The translations under genes were made by a program, and so were the position numbers. 9,287 bases of DNA from an uncultured Ancrocorticia sp. (GTDB lineage: Bacteria; Actinomycetota; Actinomycetes; Actinomycetales; Actinomycetaceae), in contig CAJPTB010000053.1 of NCBI GenBank assembly GCA_905373325.1, positions 1 to 9,287 on the forward strand. The letters are read 5' to 3'. The notes beneath the pieces were generated by a model that saw nothing but the letters and a program-made list of their open reading frames with translations, was not told the origin of the DNA and did no database searches. The first letter of the stretch is position 1; each line of letters starts with the position of its first letter. Shown one piece after another: positions 1 to 5,601 of the stretch.

Positions 1-1
1 T

Positions 2-199
2 GTGGCTGCTGCGATCGTCAACTCGGCGCAGGCAGCCAGCTCCGGAGACGTGGTGGCCGGAACGACGGCGGGCGCCCAGACGGCGTTCTGCGTTCTGCTC
101 GGGGCAGGCGTCGCGGCATTCGCCGCCGCCCTCGGCGTTTTTCTCCGCCCGCGGCGGGGGCGGGCGGAGAAGCGCTCGCGAAGCGGCCTGATTGACTAG
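2..199 (+). CDS. C-terminal fragment of a membrane protein, probably an MFS-type transporter (5' end outside window)
   Basis: The frame is open from the first base of the window to the TAG at 197-199, so this is most likely the end of a longer gene and not a 65-residue protein; the GTG at position 2 has no visible upstream context. The visible tail has a small-residue segment followed by one clear hydrophobic helix (about residues 28-49, TAFCVLLGAG through GVFL). A strongly basic end (RPRRGRAEKRSR) follows, as expected for a last transmembrane helix with a cytoplasmic C-terminus. Transporters of the major facilitator superfamily (drug:H+ antiporter type) commonly end this way, but one helix cannot identify the family; another polytopic membrane protein is possible. 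It converges with the kinase-like gene on the other strand across a 69-bp gap. Confidence 0.5.
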   Translation: MAAAIVNSAQAASSGDVVAGTTAGAQTAFCVLLGAGVAAFAAALGVFLRPRRGRAEKRSRSGLID

Positions 200-206
200 G
201 GCTTGC

Positions 207-228
207 CAGATCGGGCCCGATTCCTGGT
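207..228. terminator. Inverted repeat in the convergent gap, possible bidirectional terminator
   Basis: The 12-base palindrome ATCGGGCCCGAT lies at 210-221, between the stop codons of the two converging genes (197-199 and 269-271). Flanking CCAG (206-209) and CTGG (224-227) can extend a stem with a small bulge. There is no T-tract on either side, so a canonical intrinsic terminator is not shown. The position is the best argument for the role. The 12-mer CAGATCGGGCCC at 207-218 recurs directly at 270-281, at the very end of the kinase-like gene. Confidence 0.25.
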
Positions 229-268
229 CGATCGCATCCGGCCGGTTGCCCGGTGGTTGCCAGGTCGG

Positions 269-988
269 TCAGATCGGGCCCTCGGCCCACGCGATCTCGT
301 TGTCGCCCAGTCCGGGCAGCCGCTCGCCTGAGACGATGAGATGCGCGCGCTCCCAGGGGCGGTCGGCTGCGAAAAATGCGCGCTCGCCGGCCATCCACCA
401 ATGCCAGAATCGAACCGACTCTTTGGCGTCGCCGTTGGTTCCCTCCTCCGTGTCGCGCCGAATGCCGCGTTCCTCGGCGGCGGCGTCGTCGGTCTGAACC
501 CATATGCAGACGTCGATGAGATCGGCGACCGCGCGCATTCCCGCGCCCGTTCCTTCCACGACGACGAATGGCGCGCCCGCGGCAACGGCGATGGAACCCT
601 CGCGCCCGTGCCGAGGCCATGCGGGAGGGGTGAAATCGAGCGAGCCGCTTCTGCGGAGCTCGCCGAGAGCCGACACAAGCAGATGGTCCCAGTCAAAAAG
701 GGGCTCGTTCCAGTCGAGGTCGTCGATGTGCAGCACTTCGGCGCCGGGAGCCGCCGCGGCGAGCTTCGACGCAAGGGTCGTCTTTCCCGCGCCGCCGCGC
801 CCGTCCGCCGCGATTATCCCCGGGCGGTCAGAATGCCTTCCGCAAAGCGAGAAGACGACGTCGAAAAATGTGCGCATGTCGCTGGCCCGCCACTGAGGAG
901 CGGGCGGTTCCTCGGGCTGGAGCGCCACGCGCCTGCGCGAAGGCAGCGGGCGTCCCATGCTGTGAGCCGACTGAGGAAGCTGCGCCAT
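269..988 (-). CDS. P-loop NTPase resembling uridine/nucleoside kinases
   Basis: The 239-residue product carries a textbook Walker A motif, GRGGAGKT, at residues 63-70. It also has HIDDLDW at about 87-93, where kinases of this fold bind substrate or catalyse, and the buried strand FVVVEGTGAG at 141-150. This order matches the uridine-kinase-like/nucleoside-kinase group of P-loop proteins, many of which phosphorylate unknown small molecules. The later FWHWWMAGERAFF (about 194-206) and ERAHLIVSG (213-221) resemble the lid and last strand of actinobacterial 'uridine kinase-like' proteins. It is a soluble cytosolic protein by appearance. The start is uncertain: no good ribosome binding site lies within 5-12 nt of the ATG at 988, and ATGs at residues 11 and 38 are alternatives; the fold itself begins around residue 38. 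It lies 120 bp downstream of the RCC1-like gene on the same strand and might be co-transcribed. The actual substrate is unknown. Confidence 0.75.
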   Translation of the reverse strand: MAQLPQSAHSMGRPLPSRRRVALQPEEPPAPQWRASDMRTFFDVVFSLCGRHSDRPGIIAADGRGGAGKTTLASKLAAAAPGAEVLHIDDLDWNEPLFDWDHLLVSALGELRRSGSLDFTPPAWPRHGREGSIAVAAGAPFVVVEGTGAGMRAVADLIDVCIWVQTDDAAAEERGIRRDTEEGTNGDAKESVRFWHWWMAGERAFFAADRPWERAHLIVSGERLPGLGDNEIAWAEGPI

Positions 989-1004
989 AGGGCAATGATA
1001 CGGG

Positions 1005-1020
1005 GGAGGAGGCCTCCTCC
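1005..1020. repeat. Perfect 16-bp palindrome upstream of the kinase-like gene
   Basis: GGAGGAGGCCTCCTCC is self-complementary over all 16 bases, and G-T then G-C pairs extend it slightly outward (1002-1004 with 1021-1023). It sits 17-32 nt upstream of the ATG at 988 on the minus strand, in the gap after the RCC1-like gene. It could be an operator or a cruciform. It could also be an RNA hairpin that hides the GGAGG-like ribosome binding sequences it contains. Which of these applies cannot be decided from sequence. Confidence 0.4.
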
Positions 1021-1057
1021 TCCAGGGGCATTCGGACCGCCCGCAGTCCGCCGCGCG

Positions 1058-1102
1058 GGTTGAAACGGGCGGGGACGGCGCCGGTTGAAACGGGCGGGGA
1101 CG
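1058..1102. repeat. Two exact 20-bp direct repeats, period 25 bp
   Basis: The 20-mer ggttgaaacgggcggggacg occurs at 1058-1077 and again at 1083-1102, separated by 5 bases. The second copy ends 7 bases from the stop codon of the RCC1-like gene (1109-1111). It is non-coding. A repeated regulatory site or slippage product is possible; there are too few copies, and the spacing is too short, for a CRISPR array. Confidence 0.7.
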
Positions 1103-1108
1103 TTTTCC

Positions 1109-1948
1109 CTAGGGCATGCGGATTGCCCGCCAGGAGCCGACGTCGCACTGGCCGTACTCGTTGCGGCCTGCCGCGAGCACCCGGCCGTCGTCCCGGAGCC
1201 CGAGCGTGTGGCCCGAGCCCGCCGCGATCGCGACGATTCTGCGCCAGGACTGGACGTTGCACTGTTTGTCTCTGTTGTCGCCGATCGCTCGCACCGTGCC
1301 GTCCGTCAAAAGCGCGACCGTATGGCGGCTTCCCGCGGCCACGGCCGTGACCCTCGACCAATCCTCGACGTCGCACTGGCCCAGGCGGTTCCATCCGACC
1401 GCCACAACCGTGCCGTCTTCGCGCAGCCCCACGGTGTGGAGACAGCCCGCGCCGACCGCGACGACGTCGCTCCAGCCTTCGACGTCGCACTGGCCGTAGC
1501 GATTGTTGCCGGCGGCGAGGACTGCGCCGTCGCGCCTGAGCCCCACGGAGTGCCAATCGCCGCAGGCGGTCGCGGACACGTCGCTCCAGCCGTCGACGTC
1601 GCACTGGCCTTCTTCGTTGCTGCCCAGCGCCAAAACCGACCCGTCCTCGCGCACTCCGAGGGTTCTGCGCCACCCGGCGGAGACAGCGACGACGTCGCTC
1701 CAGCCGTCGACATCGCACTGCCCGTGCCCGTTCCATCCGGTTGCTGCGACGGAGCCGTCGGCCCGAAGGCCGACGGTGTGCGAGCGGCCTGTGTTGGTTG
1801 CGGTGTGAACGTTTCCGGCTGCTACGGCGACGATGCCCGTCCACTCGTCCACGGCGCATTCGCCACCGCGGCGATATCCGGTGGCCACGGCCTTTCCCTC
1901 CGCCGTGCAAGCGACGGAATGTCGTCGGCCTGCTGCGAGCACTGCCAT
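1109..1948 (-). CDS. RCC1-repeat (regulator of chromosome condensation type) beta-propeller protein
   Basis: The product has 279 residues and consists almost entirely of RCC1-type repeats. The signature C-[DN]-V-x-x-W, or close variants, occurs seven times, with cysteines at residues 31, 78, 116, 154, 192, 230 and 268. The spacing is exactly 38 residues, except the first interval of 47. Each unit reads approximately AAGxxHTVGLRxDGxVxAxGxNxxGQCDVxxWxDVVAV. Seven units fit a complete seven-bladed propeller. The protein begins with MAVLAAG and ends just after W273-RAIRMP, so the N-terminus could supply the missing strand of the last blade and close the ring. There is no signal peptide or membrane segment, so a cytosolic location is likely. 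Bacterial RCC1-like proteins are thought to be protein-interaction scaffolds; the partner is unknown. The ATG at 1948 is preceded by GAGGG with about 6 nt spacing. It diverges from the helicase gene across a 292-bp gap. Confidence 0.88.
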   Translation of the reverse strand: MAVLAAGRRHSVACTAEGKAVATGYRRGGECAVDEWTGIVAVAAGNVHTATNTGRSHTVGLRADGSVAATGWNGHGQCDVDGWSDVVAVSAGWRRTLGVREDGSVLALGSNEEGQCDVDGWSDVSATACGDWHSVGLRRDGAVLAAGNNRYGQCDVEGWSDVVAVGAGCLHTVGLREDGTVVAVGWNRLGQCDVEDWSRVTAVAAGSRHTVALLTDGTVRAIGDNRDKQCNVQSWRRIVAIAAGSGHTLGLRDDGRVLAAGRNEYGQCDVGSWRAIRMP

Positions 1949-2240
1949 GGTGTCCCTCGATTCTGCATGTTAGTACGATTGCGTGACTTGTTGCGGACAG
2001 CCGGTTCTTCCGGGCCGATCGGCTTCAGACGACTGATTATCTCCGCGTGCTTGATTGACGATACCCGCTTCCTGCCGCCTCCAAGGCGATTCTCAAGCAA
2101 GACGACACGGGTACTGACACCCATGTCTGGGGAAACTTCGACCATGCCTTCCGCAAATTCCCAGGGATAGAGTCTGGCGTTCGCTTGATGCTTACGTTAA
2201 AGTAAAAAGTGGCACGCAACACAGTTGACGAGGTGTGGCA
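1949..2240. promoter_or_regulatory. Gap between divergent genes (RCC1-like and helicase), probable promoters
   Basis: No supportable gene lies in these 292 bases, and both neighbours must be transcribed outward from here. The most AT-rich part is 2191-2210, just upstream of the helicase gene. It contains TTAC (2192-2195) and GTAA (2202-2205) in inverted orientation and a weak -10-like TAAAGT (2198-2203), but no convincing -35 at 17 nt. A 10-base palindrome, GCCGATCGGC, is at 2014-2023. Promoters are inferred from position, not from clear hexamers. Confidence 0.4.
2230..2233 (+). promoter_or_regulatory. Ribosome binding site that decides the helicase start
   Basis: GAGG at 2230-2233 is 7 nt from the ATG at 2241 but only 1 nt from the in-frame GTG at 2235. 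The ATG is therefore the better start, giving 1011 residues in place of 1013. Confidence 0.6.
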
Positions 2241-5200
2241 ATGGTCGATCCGGATCGATATCTCATCCTGGCCCCGCCGCGCAGCGGGCGCGAAATCAGC
2301 GATCAAACAAAGAAAGTCAGACGTTGCAGCCTTGCGGACGGAAAGGTGCGGATCGAGTATGCGGGCTGCGGGACGGCCTATCCGTATAACCACCCGAATG
2401 CCCGGCTTCTCGAATATTCGCACGAGATAAGGATTGAGCCGGAGGAGCAGCTGCGGGTGCGCGGCCGCGGCTGGGGAGGGAGCCTGACGGCCGCGCTTTT
2501 CACGGACGTCTGGGACCGGGAGTACTCATGGGTCCGAATCGTCTCCCACGACCGCGCGTACACATACCCCGCCGAGGCGGTGGAAATCGTCTCCTCCGCG
2601 GCCGCGGACGGCCGCGCGGCCGAAGTGCGCCGCTATTGGAAGGACGTCGTCAAGCTTCTTGGCCCTGAGAACTGGACGAGAAAGGGGCACGAGAGGCTGG
2701 ATTTCATCGACCCCGACAGCGCGCTCGCCGCCTATCTCGACGGGGCGAACGGGGGAACGCAGTATCCCGATCGCCCCGTCATTTTGCCCTTCAACGGAAA
2801 CGAGGACCAGCGCGACGCCGTCGTCAAGGCCCTCAGGAACAGGATCAGCGTGATCGACGGGCCGCCGGGAACCGGGAAAACCGAAACGATCCTCAACATC
2901 GTTGCCAATCTCCTTCAGCACTCGAAACTGACGGCAGGGATCGTCTCCTTCAGCAACGCCGCAGTCGACAACGTTCGAGACAAGCTTGACGAGGCGGGGC
3001 TTGGATTTGTGGCCGCCCGGCTCGGAAACAAACGAATGGTCGCGGAGTTTCTTCGGGGGCAAGAGTCGAGAACGCGAGCGCTGGCGAACTGGAAGGCAGG
3101 ACGGACGGCGCGCAGCGGCGACGGATCGGCCCGCGTGGACTCGGAAGCTTCGGACGGCGCTCGTCAGACGGGCGGCCTTCAGATCGACGGCTCGAAGGCC
3201 GACGGCCGGGACGACGGTCTGCGGCGCGCCGGGCTGAGTGCCGCCGAGCCGAACGTCGGCGGGCAGAACGTCGATTCCGAGATCGCCGAAGCGGAAAGCA
3301 GGCTCGTCGGCATATGGCGGGCCAGCCGTGAGCTCGCCGAGGTGCGGCGTTCCATCGAAGAATGCGCACTGGAGTTTTCGCATTTTGAGCGCCGCATGCG
3401 CGGCGAGCGCTTCGCCGACCTCGAGGGACTGCCTCTGCTGCGCAAATCTTCCGACAAGATCGTCAAGTACCTCGCGGAGACCGCCGTCCGGGCGGAGCTG
3501 CCGGGCGGCCTTTCGGGCATCGTCGGCCGCATTCGCAGGCACTTCGAATACGGATCGCTCAAAAGCCTCGACCCGAGGGACGCCGACGTCGTCCTTCGCC
3601 TGCAACGGGCCTTCTACACCCGGAGCCTTGAGGAGTTGGAGGAGCGCAAAAGGCTCCTCGAGGAAACCCTTGCCCGAGCCGACGAGGAATCCGTTCGAAA
3701 GCGGCACAAGGCGCTGTCTCGCCAGGCTCTCGACGACGCATTGCGCCGCCGGTATCGCGGCGCAGCAAGAAAGAGCTTCGACGATGAAGGCCTTCGCAGG
3801 CAAACGAAAGACCTCCTGCGCGAATACCCGGTTGTGCTGACCACCTGCCATTCGATTCGCAGCAACCTCGCGGAGGGAACCCTCCTCGACTGGCTGATCA
3901 TCGACGAAGCGACGCTGACCGACGTTCTCAGCGCCGCGCTGGCGCTCAGCCGCGCCCGCAACGTGGTTGTGGTCGGCGACCTCAAACAACTCGCGCCCGT
4001 GCTCGACAAGAAATGGGCCAAGGCCCTCCCCGCCCCTCCGGACCCGGCGTACGACGTCGGAGAGCTCTCGATCCTGGAATCGGTCAAGAAGCTCTACGGC
4101 GAGAGCCTGCCGCAGACGATGCTGCGCGAGCACTTCAGGTGTGCGCCGGAGATCATTGGCTTTTGCAACGGAATGTTCTACGGCGGCCAGCTCATTCCCC
4201 TGGCGGACAGGCCGGGCGAGGCTGCCGGGCCGTCCCTGGCCATGTTCAAGACGGCGCCGGGAAACCATTGTCGCCGCATCGCCCGGGGCCCGGTCAAGGG
4301 CAGGTACAACCAGCGGGAGATCGACGTCGTCATGCGGGAAACCCTCGCCGAATGCGGAATTTCTCCCGCCGATCTCAATGTGCGGAGGGGAAGCGACCTC
4401 GAAGTCGGCTTCGCAGCGCCCTTCCGGCTCCACGCCGACCGCCTCGATCAGGCGCTCGAGGACGCCTTCGGCGGGCGCGTGGAAGGCGAGGCCGACGGCG
4501 GGTGGCTCTCAGAAACCGTTCACAAATTCCAAGGCAGGGGCGCTCGCACGATGGTCTTCAGCACGGTCCTCGACGAGTCTCGCGACGGACGCAGGGCTCT
4601 CAGCTTCGCGGACGACCCCCGTCTCATCAATGTCGCGGTCTCTCGGGCCAAAGAGCGGTTCGTCCTCGTGACCGACGACGGTGAAATGAGGGGGAGCGTC
4701 AACATCTCCGCCCTCGCCGACTACATTCGCTATCAGTGCCCGGATCAGGTGGTTGAAAGCCGCATCGTGTCCGTTTTCGACCTCCTGTACCGCAAACATT
4801 CCGAGAGGTTGGCGAAGTTCGCCTCCGGCCTGCGGGGCAAAAGCAAATACAAGTCAGAGAACATCATGTACACCCTGCTCAAGGACCTGCTCGGCGAGTC
4901 CAAGTACGAAGGCTGGCTGGACGTGGCCTTTCAGGTGCGGCTTCGCGACCTCGTTCCTGACTTAGCGCTTTTGAGCGAGCGCCAGCGGAAGTTCGTCCGT
5001 TCGACGTCGGCCGTCGACTTCGTCGTCTACCACACCGTGACCCGCCGCGCCCTGCTGGCCATCGAGGTGGACGGAACCGCTTTCCACGAAGACAAACCTT
5101 TGCAGCTCAGACGCGATGGGCTCAAGCAGTCCATACTCAGCCTGTACGGGGTCAAGGTTCTGTCGTTTCGAACGAACGGCAGCGACGAGGAAGGCCGCAT

Positions 5201-5276
5201 GCGCCAAGAGCTCGACCGCGTTCTTGCGGAGGGGTCGCCGGGTTCCTGCGGAGTGCCCGCCGGCCCAAGCGCGTGA
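2241..5276 (+). CDS. SF1 (Upf1/Dna2-type) helicase fused to a C-terminal PD-(D/E)XK-like nuclease
   Basis: The 1011-residue protein has all the core helicase motifs in order, numbered from the ATG. They are Walker A GPPGTGKT (207-214), motif Ia VSFSNAAVDN (235-244), Walker B IIDEAT (553-558), motif III VVGDLKQLAP (577-586), motif IV REHFRCAPEI (629-638), motif V ETVHKFQGRGA (758-768) and motif VI NVAVSRAKERFV (797-808). This is the DNA2/NAM7/Upf1 branch, which uses ATP to move along and unwind nucleic acid. The region between motifs Ia and II is long and charged, consistent with a stalk, and includes a low-complexity stretch. After about residue 845 comes a domain with AVDFVVY, then LAIEVDG, a histidine (949) and RRDGLKQ. 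This D926...E942-x-D944 pattern is typical of DUF2726/DUF559/Vsr-like nucleases of the restriction-endonuclease fold. The first 180 residues are unrecognised and may bind nucleic acid or a partner. Function is inferred: DNA or RNA processing, plausibly anti-phage defence. No partner gene is adjacent. The helicase assignment is firm; the nuclease assignment is good. Confidence 0.93.
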   Translation: MVDPDRYLILAPPRSGREISDQTKKVRRCSLADGKVRIEYAGCGTAYPYNHPNARLLEYSHEIRIEPEEQLRVRGRGWGGSLTAALFTDVWDREYSWVRIVSHDRAYTYPAEAVEIVSSAAADGRAAEVRRYWKDVVKLLGPENWTRKGHERLDFIDPDSALAAYLDGANGGTQYPDRPVILPFNGNEDQRDAVVKALRNRISVIDGPPGTGKTETILNIVANLLQHSKLTAGIVSFSNAAVDNVRDKLDEAGLGFVAARLGNKRMVAEFLRGQESRTRALANWKAGRTARSGDGSARVDSEASDGARQTGGLQIDGSKADGRDDGLRRAGLSAAEPNVGGQNVDSEIAEAESRLVGIWRASRELAEVRRSIEECALEFSHFERRMRGERFADLEGLPLLRKSSDKIVKYLAETAVRAELPGGLSGIVGRIRRHFEYGSLKSLDPRDADVVLRLQRAFYTRSLEELEERKRLLEETLARADEESVRKRHKALSRQALDDALRRRYRGAARKSFDDEGLRRQTKDLLREYPVVLTTCHSIRSNLAEGTLLDWLIIDEATLTDVLSAALALSRARNVVVVGDLKQLAPVLDKKWAKALPAPPDPAYDVGELSILESVKKLYGESLPQTMLREHFRCAPEIIGFCNGMFYGGQLIPLADRPGEAAGPSLAMFKTAPGNHCRRIARGPVKGRYNQREIDVVMRETLAECGISPADLNVRRGSDLEVGFAAPFRLHADRLDQALEDAFGGRVEGEADGGWLSETVHKFQGRGARTMVFSTVLDESRDGRRALSFADDPRLINVAVSRAKERFVLVTDDGEMRGSVNISALADYIRYQCPDQVVESRIVSVFDLLYRKHSERLAKFASGLRGKSKYKSENIMYTLLKDLLGESKYEGWLDVAFQVRLRDLVPDLALLSERQRKFVRSTSAVDFVVYHTVTRRALLAIEVDGTAFHEDKPLQLRRDGLKQSILSLYGVKVLSFRTNGSDEEGRMRQELDRVLAEGSPGSCGVPAGPSA

Positions 5277-5290
5277 GTCGAAGACGTCGC

Positions 5291-5347
5291 GAAAAGGCCC
5301 GTGAAAAGCGAAAAGGTCCGTGAAAAGCGAAAAGATCCGTGAAAAGG
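5291..5347 (+). repeat. Three tandem 19-bp repeats
   Basis: Units at 5291-5309, 5310-5328 and 5329-5347 follow the consensus gaaaaggcccgtgaaaagc. They differ only at the c/t position after gaaaagg, at one g/a position in the third unit and at the last base of the third unit. The block is purine-rich and begins 15 nt after the helicase stop codon. The 19-bp period is not a multiple of three, so it is not a coding repeat. Confidence 0.85.
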
Positions 5348-5504
5348 AAGCAGACATGGGGACTGGATTGCGGTGGACGGCGGCCGGCGGAATGCGTTCC
5401 TGCAGGCCCGGACCCGCGCTTGCCGTTCAGGGCCATGCGTTCGCAGGCGCCGCGTCCGCGACGGCTCCTCCTTGGATTGCGCGCCAGCCAAAGGCGACCG
5501 TCGA

Positions 5505-5533
5505 TTGGCCGGTTTCGGAGCATCTGCGATAAT
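5505..5533 (+). promoter_or_regulatory. Sigma70-type promoter for the glutamine synthetase gene
   Basis: The -35 is TTGGCC (5505-5510) and the -10 is GATAAT (5528-5533, five of six consensus positions), with the ideal 17-nt spacer. Transcription would start near 5540 and give a leader of about 60 nt before the ATG at 5602. This is the best-formed promoter in the window. Confidence 0.6.
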
Positions 5534-5590
5534 CTCGTTTATCCCGCCAATTCGGTGTAAACCGCGTCTGTTCGACGTCGCCCAGCCGCT

Positions 5591-5595
5591 AGGAG
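5591..5595 (+). promoter_or_regulatory. Ribosome binding site of the glutamine synthetase gene
   Basis: AGGAG lies 6 nt upstream of the ATG at 5602 and clearly selects that start. Confidence 0.75.
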
Positions 5596-5601
5596 AAACA
5601 C

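Larger units (their letters stand above)
5277..5601 (+). other. Intergenic region between the helicase and glutamine-synthetase genes
   Basis: These 325 bases hold a block of 19-bp tandem repeats near the helicase end (5291-5347) and a good promoter and ribosome binding site near the downstream gene. The middle part (about 5348-5500) contains only short frames with no family resemblance and no ribosome binding site. It also has an imperfect repeat of atgcgttc..gcaggc around 5391-5455. No terminator with a T-tract is visible after the helicase gene. Confidence 0.6.

Noticed and set aside
269..988. Zeta-toxin-like reading of the P-loop protein
   Set aside because: The HIDDLDW and VVVEGTGAG segments fit the uridine-kinase-like group better, and no antitoxin-sized gene lies next to it.
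1058..1102. CRISPR-like repeats (the 20-mer begins with GGTTGAAAC, similar to some CRISPR repeat ends)
   Set aside because: Only two copies exist, 5 bases apart, with no spacer-sized unique sequence and no cas genes.
828..1910. 360-codon open frame on the minus strand, overlapping both the RCC1-like and kinase-like genes
   Set aside because: It is extremely Arg-rich and out of frame with two genes that carry clear motifs; a high-GC shadow.
1085..2170. 361-codon open frame on the + strand over the RCC1-like gene, with DVALAV repeats
   Set aside because: It is the antisense shadow of the 114-bp RCC1 repeats. The minus-strand frame has the recognisable CDVxxW family pattern, and this one does not match any family.
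2037..2423. 128-codon minus-strand frame reaching into the gap between divergent genes
   Set aside because: It overlaps the well-supported start of the helicase gene and shows no family motif.
2526..4433. 635-codon open frame on the minus strand inside the helicase gene
   Set aside because: It is antisense to conserved SF1 helicase motifs and has no recognisable domains of its own.
5320..5532. 70-codon open frame on the + strand between the helicase and glutamine synthetase genes
   Set aside because: It has no ribosome binding site, starts within the tandem repeats, ends within the promoter region and has low-quality composition; not supported as a gene.
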